22,131 nucleotides of DNA, from NCBI GenBank assembly GCA_017510305.1, contig JAFWNO010000039.1:1-22131 (forward strand), given 5' to 3'. Positions within the stretch are counted from its first letter, which is position 1; every line of letters begins with the position of its first letter. This DNA is from Candidatus Saccharimonadota bacterium (lineage in GTDB: Bacteria; Patescibacteriota; Saccharimonadia; Saccharimonadales; Saccharimonadaceae). Positions 1 through 7,032 of the stretch are shown one piece after another. Position numbers and translations under genes: made by a program. The notes below the pieces were generated by a model. That model had not been told where the DNA came from. It worked only from the letters and a program-made list of their open reading frames with translations, and made no database searches.

Positions 1-1
1 G

Positions 2-889
2 GAGCTTTTGAATAGCATGAAGGGGAAGGATGGTGATGGAGAAATGACGAAGGAAGTGGCGACAGCACTCTTGACGGGGATAGTGGCAGAGACGGATAGA
101 TTTTCCAATGATAAGACTACGCCAGAAACGATGAATGTGGCGAGCGAGTTAATGAAGGCGGGAGCGGACCAGAAATTGATTGCGGATAATATTGAGCTTG
201 GTGGGAAAAAGAAGGCGGAGGAGCCTGCGCCGGAGATAAAACCTGAGCCGGTGATGGAAGTGAAGCATGAGGAGACAGTAGAGATGCCTGAGCCGGAGCA
301 GACGGAGGAGCAGAAAACTGCGACAGAGCAATTGGAGCAGATGATACAAGCGCCGTCTGAGGAAGAAACGGCTATGGAGCAATTGCGCCAAGTAGCAAAT
401 GATGTGGAATTACCGAAGTTCGAGCCTGGACAGAATCCGGCGGAAGTGATAGCGCCAGAGATGACGGAGAAGGAGGCGAATAATATTCCAGAGATGAATT
501 TTGGGGGTGGTGAGGTAAAAGTAGAACCGACGAGCGAGAAGAAGGAAGAGCAGCCGATAACAACTGGGGATGTGGTGAATATTGTACCGCCGAGTGAGCA
601 GCCAAAGGATGAGGCGGAGTTGCCACCAGTGGCGGAGGAGGCAGAACCGAAAGATGAGATGCCAGTAACAAAGTTGGAAGATATAGATAAAGAGATTGAA
701 CTACCACCACCGCCGGTGCCACCGGTGCCGCCAGAGCCAACGGCTGAAGCGGGTGGTGAGCCGGAGTTGCCAAAGATTGAGATTAAGGAAGATGCAACTT
801 TGACGGAAGAAACGCCTGCTGAGGCGTCTGATTCAGGTGATAGTGAAAGCCTTGTAGATCCATCGGCTTTTAAGATACCTGGCATGTGA
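2..889 (+). CDS. DHH-family phosphoesterase (NrnA-like), C-terminal part with long acidic Glu/Pro tail; 5' end outside window
   Basis: The reading frame is open to the left edge, so the gene starts upstream; the TTG at 8 and ATG at 17 are probably internal codons. The first 60 or so residues (EVATALLTGIVAETDRFSN, then a TTPET stretch and AGADQKLIADNI) resemble the part of NrnA/DHH phosphoesterases that follows the DHH catalytic domain. Known NrnA enzymes degrade short oligoribonucleotides or pAp. The next 220 or so residues are low complexity, rich in Glu and Pro with a PPPPVPPVPPEP run, and look disordered; I see no DHHA1 substrate-binding domain in them. The order nrnA-truB-rpsO-pnp that follows is common in bacteria and supports the call. 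The TGA stop is followed at once by the truB promoter. The catalytic part is not visible, so nuclease activity is inferred. Confidence 0.66.
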   Translation, partial: ELLNSMKGKDGDGEMTKEVATALLTGIVAETDRFSNDKTTPETMNVASELMKAGADQKLIADNIELGGKKKAEEPAPEIKPEPVMEVKHEETVEMPEPEQTEEQKTATEQLEQMIQAPSEEETAMEQLRQVANDVELPKFEPGQNPAEVIAPEMTEKEANNIPEMNFGGGEVKVEPTSEKKEEQPITTGDVVNIVPPSEQPKDEAELPPVAEEAEPKDEMPVTKLEDIDKEIELPPPPVPPVPPEPTAEAGGEPELPKIEIKEDATLTEETPAEASDSGDSESLVDPSAFKIPGM

Positions 890-895
890 TATAAT
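885..895 (+). promoter_or_regulatory. truB extended -10 promoter
   Basis: TGTGATATAAT, with the -10 hexamer at 890-895 and an extended TG motif. Only a weak -35 (TTTTAA near 868) is visible. The truB ATG at 904 lies 8 bases after the -10, so transcription should begin at or within about two bases of the start codon. No Shine-Dalgarno is present. The element overlaps the stop codon of the upstream gene. Confidence 0.6.
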
Positions 896-903
896 TATCA
901 CAG

Positions 904-1656
904 ATGAATAATGATGAGATTTTGCTAGTTGATAAGCCGGCGGGGATGAGCTCTTTTGGGGTGGTGGCGAGAGTGAGAAGGAGGCTTTCTGAAGAGGCTG
1001 GACATAAAGTGAAGGTGGGGCATACGGGAACACTTGATCCGTTTGCGACTGGGCTTTTGATTTTGCTTACTGGGAAGGGAACAAAGAGGGCGAATGAATT
1101 TTTGAAACTTGATAAGGAATACGAGGCGACCATTTGTTTAGGAAAAGTTTCTAGTACAGGGGATATCGAAGGCGACATTTCCGACTATCCTTTTTCGGGT
1201 CGCGTTCGCGCCGCCCGCCGTTGCGGGGGCGCGCCGCTTGAGCCTCGCTTCGCTCGCGCGTCCCAAGGGGCGAACGGTCGTAACCTGCGCACACCCCGAA
1301 GAAAGGATGTCGAAAATGTCCTAGCTTCATTCGTTGGGGAAATTTTCCAACAAGTGCCGAGTTATTCGGCTGTAAAGATAAATGGGCAGAGGGCATATAA
1401 GCTTGCGAGGGCGGGGAAGGAAGTGGAGATGCCGGTTAGGAAAGTAACTATATACAATATAGAGATTTTAGACTATAAGTGGCCGGAGTTGAAGATAAGA
1501 TGTGAGGTGTCGAGCGGAACATATATTCGGGCGCTAGGGCAAGATATAGGGGAAAGGCTAGGTGTGGGGGGATATTTGACTCAGCTTAGAAGGACTAAAG
1601 TTGGAGAATATAGAGTGAAGGATGCCGAGCGGCGCCTAGATTTTATTTTTACTTGA
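904..1656 (+). CDS. truB: tRNA pseudouridine(55) synthase TruB with an Arg-rich in-frame insert
   Basis: TruB converts U55 of the tRNA T-loop to pseudouridine. Seen directly: KPAGMSS at residues 11-17, the catalytic motif GTLDPFATG with Asp45, YSAVKINGQRAYKLAR near 150-165, and GTYIRALGQDIG near the C-terminus. The protein has 250 residues and ends soon after the catalytic fold, so the usual C-terminal PUA domain seems absent. Between GDISDYPF and KDVENVLASF there are about 35 extra Arg/Ala/Gly-rich residues encoded by a GC-rich palindromic segment (1174-1320); relatives have only a few residues there. Whether the insert is tolerated in the folded enzyme is not known. The start ATG is chosen because it sits just after the -10 and fits the family N-terminus. 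The stop is TGA. Confidence 0.95.
   Translation: MNNDEILLVDKPAGMSSFGVVARVRRRLSEEAGHKVKVGHTGTLDPFATGLLILLTGKGTKRANEFLKLDKEYEATICLGKVSSTGDIEGDISDYPFSGRVRAARRCGGAPLEPRFARASQGANGRNLRTPRRKDVENVLASFVGEIFQQVPSYSAVKINGQRAYKLARAGKEVEMPVRKVTIYNIEILDYKWPELKIRCEVSSGTYIRALGQDIGERLGVGGYLTQLRRTKVGEYRVKDAERRLDFIFT
1174..1320 (+). repeat. GC-rich palindromic element inserted in frame in truB
   Basis: The ends at 1174-1200 and 1293-1320 are imperfect inverted repeats: both arms, read inward, contain GACATTT, CGAC, ATCC and TTCGGG. Inside is a second hairpin: GCGCC 1208-1212 and CCCGC 1214-1218 pair with GCGGG 1223-1227 and GGCGC 1228-1232 around a CGTT loop. The segment is far more GC-rich than the rest of the gene. 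It spans 147 bp, a multiple of three, without stop codons in the truB frame. This resembles in form, though not demonstrably in sequence, the palindromic elements that insert in frame in Rickettsia genes. The exact insertion ends are uncertain. Confidence 0.6.
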
Positions 1657-1681
1657 AACTTTTTCCCATCTGTGCTATAAT
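1653..1681 (+). promoter_or_regulatory. rpsO promoter, leaderless type
   Basis: TTGAAA (1653-1658), a 17-bp spacer, then TGTGC and TATAAT (1676-1681). The rpsO ATG at 1691 is 9 bases after the -10, near the expected first transcribed base. The -35 overlaps the TGA stop of truB. There is no Shine-Dalgarno before the ATG. Confidence 0.75.
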
Positions 1682-1690
1682 TACAACAAT

Positions 1691-1957
1691 ATGATTACAA
1701 AAGAGAAGAAAAGCGAGGCTATTGCTAAGATAGCCCGGAGTAAGAATGATGTCGGCTCGCCTGAAGTACAGGTTTCTATCTTGACTGAGAGAATCAAGGA
1801 AGTTACCGAGCACATCAAGAATAATAAGCATGATTTTATGGCTCGTCGCGGTTTGATGCAGATGGTTGGCCAGAGAAAAAAGCTTCTTAAGTATCTTGAG
1901 CGGACAGATTTTGACCTATACAAGAAAACCGTTTCTGATTTAGGTTTAAGAAAATAA
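1691..1957 (+). CDS. rpsO: 30S ribosomal protein S15
   Basis: The 88-residue product matches S15 over its full usual length (about 89). Recognisable stretches are GSPEVQVSILTERI near residues 22-35, HIKNNKHDF near 41-49 and RGLMQMVGQRKKLLKYL near 54-70, the conserved helices that bind 16S rRNA helix 22. S15 is a primary assembly protein of the small-subunit platform. The gene has its own promoter, apparently leaderless, and ends in a strong intrinsic terminator at 1969-1998. In many bacteria rpsO precedes pnp directly. Here an unrelated reverse-strand gene lies between them. Confidence 0.97.
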   Translation: MITKEKKSEAIAKIARSKNDVGSPEVQVSILTERIKEVTEHIKNNKHDFMARRGLMQMVGQRKKLLKYLERTDFDLYKKTVSDLGLRK

Positions 1958-1968
1958 GGTAAAAAAAG

Positions 1969-1998
1969 ACCCCGTTTCTGGAAGGAAGCGGGGTTTTT
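1969..1998. terminator. Bidirectional intrinsic terminator between rpsO and the 2027-2473 gene
   Basis: ACCCCG (1969-1974) pairs with CGGGGT (1989-1994), and the stem extends inward with TTTC/GGAA pairs. A T-run follows on the + strand (1994-1998), and an A-run (1961-1967) gives a T-run on the - strand. It therefore suits both rpsO and the convergent gene. Confidence 0.85.
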
Positions 1999-2026
1999 GT
2001 TGTCAATGTAGAGAGTATAAGATATT

Positions 2027-2473
2027 TTACTGGTACCTGCTGGCAGCAGCGGATCTGCTAAAGCGCGCTAAATTTCGTGCGTATTTTGGCAAAACACGGG
2101 GCCTAGGGCTTGAAATGTCGACATTTTCTACTTCGTACTGTTTTATCAGATTCTGAGAAAATTTCTCGATTGACAGGCCCTGATTAAGATAATTTTCGAG
2201 ATGCTTTTTAAAATCATCCACAAATTGCTGGGTGATTTTATCATCGACGATGCTGCCACCAAAGAATTCGATGGTAATCTTGTCTTTGAGGTGCATCTTG
2301 GTGATAACTGTGGGTGCAACTCGATATTTTTCGTCGTTAAGATAAGCCTTCCGGATGGGAAGAAAAATCTTAGTGATGACGTAATCGGTAAGTTCCTGAT
2401 CTTTCTTTAAGTTTGTAATGGTTACCGTGCTGAGATGCTCAGCGTGTGTTATGTCTATATGATTAAAATCCAT
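2027..2473 (-). CDS. Hypothetical protein, 148 aa, function unknown
   Basis: I do not recognise this family. The start is placed at the ATG at 2473 because a strong Shine-Dalgarno (AGGGAGG) precedes it with normal spacing; a longer frame to 2521 has no ribosome site. The product looks soluble, with alternating beta-like and helical stretches (VITKMHLKDKITIEFFGG, then a charged helix FVDDFKKHLENYLN), a basic Arg/Ser/Ala-rich C-terminus, and no signal peptide or membrane segment. It lies on the reverse strand between rpsO and pnp, with its own good promoter divergent from that of pnp and a shared terminator with rpsO. It is therefore an independent unit inserted into a usually conserved gene pair. 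Confidence 0.75.
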   Translation of the reverse strand: MDFNHIDITHAEHLSTVTITNLKKDQELTDYVITKIFLPIRKAYLNDEKYRVAPTVITKMHLKDKITIEFFGGSIVDDKITQQFVDDFKKHLENYLNQGLSIEKFSQNLIKQYEVENVDISSPRPRVLPKYARNLARFSRSAAASRYQ

Positions 2474-2540
2474 ATAATCCCTCCCTTTGGATTTATGTTC
2501 ATTTGCAACTATACTCTCCACATTTGTTGGTAATGTTCAT

Positions 2541-2588
2541 AGTAGTAAACTACTCTTTAATTGTATCATAAACGGCAAGAAATGACAA
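2541..2588 (-). promoter_or_regulatory. Promoter of the 148-aa gene with a palindrome at the transcription start
   Basis: On the reverse strand: TTGTCA (2588-2583), a 17-bp spacer ending in TGA, then TACAAT (2565-2560). The expected start is near 2553. It coincides with an inverted repeat AGTAGT-AA-ACTACT at 2541-2554, which could be an operator or a 5'-terminal mRNA stem-loop. The -35 abuts the divergent pnp promoter. Confidence 0.6.
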
Positions 2589-2590
2589 TG

Positions 2591-2601
2591 TGTGGTATAA
2601 T
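2591..2601 (+). promoter_or_regulatory. pnp extended -10 promoter
   Basis: TGTGGTATAAT, with the -10 at 2596-2601 and an extended TGG. No convincing -35. The expected start is near 2608, giving a leader of about 109 bases before pnp. Confidence 0.6.
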
Positions 2602-2607
2602 GGATAT

Positions 2608-2716
2608 AGGACATTAAATAGAAGGAAAACGGCAGATATGTAAGCTGAAATTCCGATGATATCGGGCGGATTTAAGCTTAGATACTTGTTGTTTTCCTTT
2701 AGAAAGGTATATTTTT
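2608..2716 (+). promoter_or_regulatory. Folded 5' leader of pnp
   Basis: Three stacked stems can form: AAGGAAAAC 2622-2630 with GTTTTCCTT 2691-2699; AAGCTGAAAT 2642-2651 with ATTTAAGCTT 2670-2679 (one G-U); and CCGAT 2653-2657 with ATCGG 2661-2665. The site AAAGG (2703-2707) precedes the ATG by 9 bases. A start-stop ATGTAA sits at 2638-2643 and may be chance. Long leader hairpins cut by RNase III, with PNPase autocontrol, are known for enterobacterial pnp. A similar role here is inference. Confidence 0.6.
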
Positions 2717-4987
2717 ATGGATATTATAAATCCAAATGGTAAAAAGATGGTAAAAGTCTCTACAGAACTTTGCGGGAGAGAACTATCTTTAGAGGTAAAT
2801 AGAGTAGGTTTTCGCTCTACTTCTACGGTAGTGGTGCAGTATGGTGATACGGTAGTGCTAGGCGTGGCACAGGTGAGCGATAGGCCAGTAGAGCAGGACT
2901 TTTTCCCACTGTCGATTGATTACGAAGAAAAGTTTTATGCAGCGGGGAAGATTTCTGGCTCGAAGTTTATTAAGAGAGAGGGTAAGCCAGCAGACGAGGC
3001 AATCTTAGTTGGGCGCTTGATTGATAGGCCGATTCGTCCGCTATTTCCAAAGGGTTATCGCCAAGAGGTACAGGTAATTACAACTGTTTTGTCGATGGAT
3101 CCAAATTTCCGGCCAGATGTGGTGGCGATGATTGCAGCATCTTCGGCGCTGATGAATGCTGGTGTGCCATTTGATGGGCCGGTAGCGGGGCTAAGAATTG
3201 GCAGAGTAAATGGTGAATTTAAGGCATTTTTGACTCCTGAAGAAAGGGAAGCATCCGATTTGGACTTAGTTGTAGCAGTGAAAGATGAGAAGGTGGTGAT
3301 GGTGGAAGCTGGTGCGAAAGAAGTGCCAGAGGCAGTGATTATTGATGCGATGCGCTGGGCAGTGGAACAGGCACAGCCAGCTTTGAAATTACAGAGAGAG
3401 CTACGCGAGAAACTAGATGTAGAAGAAAAGGAATATGAGCTACTTCTGCCAGATGAGGATATCCAGAAAGAGGTGGATGCTTGGACTGCGCCACATTTTG
3501 CCGGCGGGAAAGTGCGTGGCAATGTGATAGAGAGGCATAAGATTTTGGAAGAATTAGAAGAGAAGTTCCACGCGGAGATGCTGGAGCTTCATGCGATTTC
3601 CGAGACGGAGGAGAATTCTAAGTTGGCTAAGGGTGGACTAAAGGAAATTGCTGAAAATGACCATATTACAGTAGAGCAAGCAGAGGAAAGAATTGTTTCT
3701 GAAAAGGAAGCATATTATGAGGAAATTTTGAAGAAGGAATATGCAAATGCCTTTGAACTATCTGTGCATCACGAAGTGCGTCGAGCGATTGTAGAGGAAG
3801 GTGTGCGCCCAGATGGTAGAAAATTGACAGAGGTGAGGCCGCTATCTTCACAAGTAGGAATTTTGCCAAGAGTGCACGGATCCTCGCTGTTTACACGCGG
3901 TTTAACGCAAGCAATGAATATCGTGACATTGGCGCCGCTATCCTTTGCGCAAATTGTAGATACGATGGAGGTGACGGATGGTAAGCGCCGCTATATGCAT
4001 CATTATAATGCGCCAAGCTGGACGGTGGGTGAATGCGGTAGGCTTGGCTCGCCGGGGCGCCGCGAGATTGGACACGGGTATTTGGCAGAGAGAGCACTGC
4101 TGCCGGTGCTACCTTCTGAGGAAGAATTCCCATATGCGATTCGTTCGGTGACAGAAATTATGTCCCAAAATGGCTCTACATCAATGGCGGCGACCTGTTC
4201 ATCTTGTATGGCATTGATGGATGCAGGTGTGCCTCTTAAGCGGCCAGTATCTGGCGTAGCGATGGGGCTGATGATGGATGTAGAGAAGGGTAAGGATATT
4301 ACGCCGGCAGATATTGATAAGGCTTATACTTTGACGGATTTGATGGATGCGGAAGATTTTGCTGGTGATATGGACTTTAAGGTGACCGGTACAACAGAAG
4401 GCGTGACGGCTCTTCAGATGGATATGAAAGTGCATGGCTTGCCGGTAGATATCCTAGAGAAGGCCATTAAACAATCTCACGAGGGAAGAATGCATATTTT
4501 GGCACATATGCTGTCGGTAATTCCGGAGCCGAGGGAGAAATTGTCTGATAATGCACCGCAGATTGAGAAAATAAAGATTGATCCAAAGAAGATTGGTACG
4601 ATTATTGGCAAGGGTGGCGAGACAATTAATGCGATTACTACAGAGACTGGTGCCGGTGTGGATGTAGATGATAGTGGACTTGTAACAGTATCTGGGCCGA
4701 ATGCGGAAGTGATTGCGAAGGCTGTGGAATGGATTAAATCTTTGGTGGAAGAGCCAGAAGTAGGGAAGATTTATACTGGTAAAGTAGTAAGTATTAAGGA
4801 TTTTGGGGCGTTTGTGAATATCTTGCCGGGGATTGATGGAATGCTACATATTTCGCAGATTGCGGATAAACGGATAGATAAGGTGACGGACGTGCTATCT
4901 GAGGGGGATACTGTGAGAGTGAAGCTGACGGCGATTGATGATAGGGGGAAGTTGAGTTTGTCGATGAAGGGGGTGGCGCAGAAGTAG
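2717..4987 (+). CDS. pnp: Polyribonucleotide nucleotidyltransferase (PNPase)
   Basis: PNPase degrades RNA 3' to 5' by phosphorolysis and can add tails. The 756-residue product has the complete family layout: first RNase PH domain near 15-150 (FFPLSIDYEEKFYAAGKI, then RLIDRPIRPLFP), a helical linker, the second catalytic RNase PH domain from about 345 (RPDGRKLTEVRPLSS, GSPGRREIGHG, FPYAIRSVTEIMSQNGS, AEDFAGDMDFKVTGT with the metal-binding Asp residues), a KH domain near 615-680 with IIGKGG, and an S1 domain near 683-752 (GKVVSIKDFGAFV, GMLHISQIA). Nothing is missing. It is a single-gene unit with a folded leader and a strong terminator. With RNase Y at 15194 it supplies core mRNA decay. Confidence 0.98.
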   Translation: MDIINPNGKKMVKVSTELCGRELSLEVNRVGFRSTSTVVVQYGDTVVLGVAQVSDRPVEQDFFPLSIDYEEKFYAAGKISGSKFIKREGKPADEAILVGRLIDRPIRPLFPKGYRQEVQVITTVLSMDPNFRPDVVAMIAASSALMNAGVPFDGPVAGLRIGRVNGEFKAFLTPEEREASDLDLVVAVKDEKVVMVEAGAKEVPEAVIIDAMRWAVEQAQPALKLQRELREKLDVEEKEYELLLPDEDIQKEVDAWTAPHFAGGKVRGNVIERHKILEELEEKFHAEMLELHAISETEENSKLAKGGLKEIAENDHITVEQAEERIVSEKEAYYEEILKKEYANAFELSVHHEVRRAIVEEGVRPDGRKLTEVRPLSSQVGILPRVHGSSLFTRGLTQAMNIVTLAPLSFAQIVDTMEVTDGKRRYMHHYNAPSWTVGECGRLGSPGRREIGHGYLAERALLPVLPSEEEFPYAIRSVTEIMSQNGSTSMAATCSSCMALMDAGVPLKRPVSGVAMGLMMDVEKGKDITPADIDKAYTLTDLMDAEDFAGDMDFKVTGTTEGVTALQMDMKVHGLPVDILEKAIKQSHEGRMHILAHMLSVIPEPREKLSDNAPQIEKIKIDPKKIGTIIGKGGETINAITTETGAGVDVDDSGLVTVSGPNAEVIAKAVEWIKSLVEEPEVGKIYTGKVVSIKDFGAFVNILPGIDGMLHISQIADKRIDKVTDVLSEGDTVRVKLTAIDDRGKLSLSMKGVAQK

Positions 4988-5005
4988 ATTTCTGAATGCC
5001 ATGAT

Positions 5006-5036
5006 AAAAACACCTACTTTAAAGTAGGTGTTTTTT
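5006..5036. terminator. Bidirectional intrinsic terminator between pnp and the DUF2207 gene
   Basis: A perfect 10-bp inverted repeat, CACCTACTTT (5011-5020) and AAAGTAGGTG (5021-5030), is flanked by AAAAA on the left and TTTTTT on the right. It serves pnp on the + strand and the reverse-strand gene ending at 5054. Confidence 0.9.
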
Positions 5037-5053
5037 GTAATTATTTGTAGAGG

Positions 5054-6865
5054 TTACCAGCCACCGCCGCCGCCCCCACCGCCTCCGCCGCCGGAGAAAC
5101 CGCCACCACCAGAGCCGGAGGAGGAACTGCTAGAAGACATTGTAGCTAGGGAAGAACTCATAGAGCTGATGGCGGAAGTGAAATCGCGAGTATTGAACAT
5201 AGTTGTGCCGATATACCAAGATGGGGTGAGTCTTGGATTTTCATCGTAATAGACTTGAAGCTGTTTGAGCCAGCTTTTTTCCATACCAAAGAGAGAGGCA
5301 TAGGGAAGTAATCTTTCGTATAATTTGACTCGACCTTCGGTGTCTTTTGGAGCACCATCGGTGGATTGATTAAATGTGAGACGATCCTTTTCGGCGAGGC
5401 CGATATATTCTTTGAGGCCGGCGGCGTAATTGGAAGCGTCGAGACCGGTGCGAGTATATTTAGAGTATTTTGTAATTTGCTTGATGAGGAATAGACTGGT
5501 GATAAGAGTGGCTATGGCAATGATTGGTGTGGCAGCCCAAAAGATATCTTCGCCAATGAGGGTAGCATAATTATAATCAAGTAGAGTAATTAGGCCGTAG
5601 AAGCCACCGATGAGGGCAATGACATATAAAACAAGGAAGAAAGTTGGCAGGCCAGAATGAGTTTTTTCAACGAATAAGCCTTTTTTGACGAGGGATGATT
5701 TGAGATTAATGGGAAAAGCCGTGATGAGGGAATGGCGAGTAGAAGAGTAGCTAGAGTATTTTTCAATTGGAATTTCTTCATCGATAGTAAATTGTTTTTT
5801 GCTGCCGGCGAAGATTTGGAGTGTCTGGAGCTGGTCTGATGTTAAATTGTTGGCATCTTTGATGCGGATGGACCATTTCTTTTTGTCGGTCTGGATAAGC
5901 TCGACTTTGTGGGAGACGGCAAGCTCTAGGAGATTTGCCACTTGGAGATTTCTGGTGCTGCCAAGATAAACAGTGCCAAGCTCGGCGGCAGTAAAGCCTT
6001 TTAGGGGGATGTATTGAGCAGGCGTGAGAAGATCTTTATAGTATCTTTTATCATTGCGAGCGTATTTATTGTAGGCGGTGACTAGGTAGGTGATGAGGGC
6101 GATGGAAATAACGGAGAGAATTGCGAGGATGATAAGAAGAAGATAGCTTTCGTGGTGGATGATAGTGAAGGTGCCGGCAGGGAATTTAACGGCCATGGTT
6201 AAGTTCTCGCTACTTTTAAGATTTTCTGTTTTGAAGGAGAGTCCATCGGAAATGTTGTTTATTTTACAACGTGATTGATTGTTGCTGCCGTGGCGGCCAA
6301 CATAGCACCATGTATTATCGGTGGAAGGAATCTTGATGTCGTTTGCAAAGTGGAGATTGGCGGTAAGGGAATTAAACTTCTGCGACCAGCCGGTGCCGTT
6401 GGTATCCCAATACAATTCTTGATAGCCATCAAATTCGGTGATGACATTTTCAAATTCGTATTCTAGGACATAGACTTGCTTGCCGTGGACATAGGAATTG
6501 GCATCGCCAACATAGACGATAAAAGAGCCATAGTTTGATTGATTTTCAATTTTGGCGACAGGCTCGGGCTGGCCGTTTCTAGTGACGGAAAGGTCTAGAT
6601 GAGTAGAGCTTTTCATGGTGAGATTTTTGCCGTTTTGATTGGTGTAAGGGATGACGCGAGTGATGCCGTGATTTTGATTGGTATCTGGAAAGACGGCGGT
6701 GAGAATTTCTTTGACTTTCATTTTGGATGAGCCATCTTCGGCTTTTGATAGATAATAATCAAATTGAGCGTCTTCAAAATAGAAATCGTTGGCGGTGGCG
6801 CTGGCAGGTAGGATGCCGATAATGCTAATAATAAGTGTAGTAAGGGCAACAAGAATTTTTCTCAT
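5054..6865 (-). CDS. DUF2207-type predicted membrane protein with Ser/Gly-rich tail
   Basis: The start chosen is ATG 6865, which gives MRKILVALTTLIIS and a signal peptide ending near ASA. It lies 6 bases after TATAAT; the frame continues upstream to 6988 but runs through the promoter. The 603-residue protein has a signal peptide, an exported beta-rich domain of about 230 residues (DFYFEDAQFDYYLSKAEDGS, ITRVIPYTNQNG), a membrane segment (LLLIILAILSVISIALITY), a cytoplasmic part, two more membrane segments (FFLVLYVIALIGGFYGLI, ATPIIAIATLITSLFLI) and a C-terminal Ser-run plus Gly-run ending in Trp. This layout is typical of DUF2207 (YciQ-like) proteins, whose function is unknown. The gene is monocistronic, divergent from ftsK and convergent with pnp. 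Confidence 0.85.
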   Translation of the reverse strand: MRKILVALTTLIISIIGILPASATANDFYFEDAQFDYYLSKAEDGSSKMKVKEILTAVFPDTNQNHGITRVIPYTNQNGKNLTMKSSTHLDLSVTRNGQPEPVAKIENQSNYGSFIVYVGDANSYVHGKQVYVLEYEFENVITEFDGYQELYWDTNGTGWSQKFNSLTANLHFANDIKIPSTDNTWCYVGRHGSNNQSRCKINNISDGLSFKTENLKSSENLTMAVKFPAGTFTIIHHESYLLLIILAILSVISIALITYLVTAYNKYARNDKRYYKDLLTPAQYIPLKGFTAAELGTVYLGSTRNLQVANLLELAVSHKVELIQTDKKKWSIRIKDANNLTSDQLQTLQIFAGSKKQFTIDEEIPIEKYSSYSSTRHSLITAFPINLKSSLVKKGLFVEKTHSGLPTFFLVLYVIALIGGFYGLITLLDYNYATLIGEDIFWAATPIIAIATLITSLFLIKQITKYSKYTRTGLDASNYAAGLKEYIGLAEKDRLTFNQSTDGAPKDTEGRVKLYERLLPYASLFGMEKSWLKQLQVYYDENPRLTPSWYIGTTMFNTRDFTSAISSMSSSLATMSSSSSSSGSGGGGFSGGGGGGGGGGGW

Positions 6866-6871
6866 AATTTT

Positions 6872-6880
6872 ATTATAGCA
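6872..6880 (-). promoter_or_regulatory. Leaderless promoter of the DUF2207 gene
   Basis: On the reverse strand TGCTATAAT, with the -10 at 6877-6872 and an extended TGC. The start codon at 6865 is 6 bases after the -10, so the mRNA should begin at or beside the ATG. A possible -35, TTGTCG (6902-6897), lies in the end of the adjacent inverted repeat, but its 19-bp spacer is long. Confidence 0.6.
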
Positions 6881-6888
6881 TATTAGAA

Positions 6889-7014
6889 GGAGCAAGCGAC
6901 AACGATTTACTTTGTGAACGCCTGCGTTTTCCAAAATGTAAAGACACAGGGTCTTGACATTTTGGAAAGCCTCCGGGATACTGTTCACAAAGTAAATGTT
7001 GACGCTTTCGCTCC
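6889..7014. repeat. Long inverted repeat between divergent DUF2207 and ftsK promoters
   Basis: The arms pair almost continuously. GGAGC 6889-6893 pairs with GCTCC 7010-7014, ATTTACTTTGTGAAC 6905-6919 with its perfect complement 6983-6997, TTTCCAAAATGT 6928-6939 with ACATTTTGGAAA 6957-6968, and AAGAC with GTCTT at the tip. The element lies entirely between the two -10 boxes, so neither gene's own transcript should contain it if both are leaderless. Its outer ends read TTGTCG on one strand and TTGACG on the other, facing outward as -35-like boxes. Confidence 0.8.
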
Positions 7015-7026
7015 AGATGATATAAT
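6999..7026 (+). promoter_or_regulatory. ftsK promoter, leaderless type
   Basis: TTGACG (6999-7004), a 16-bp spacer with TGATGA, then TATAAT (7021-7026). The ATG at 7033 is 6 bases after the -10. The -35 lies in the right end of the long inverted repeat. Confidence 0.75.
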
Positions 7027-7032
7027 ATATAT

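Noticed and set aside
372..773. Pro/Leu/Ser-rich reverse ORFs opposite the acidic tail
   Set aside because: They are complements of Glu/Pro codon repeats in the nrnA-like tail.
5028..5249. Proline-rich + strand ORF
   Set aside because: It is the antisense of the Ser/Gly-rich C-terminus of the DUF2207 protein; the CCN repeats come from GGN glycine codons.
6865..6988. Longer N-terminus for the DUF2207 protein (start at 6988)
   Set aside because: The extra 41 residues run through the promoter and the inverted repeat. The start at 6865 gives a clean signal peptide directly after the -10.
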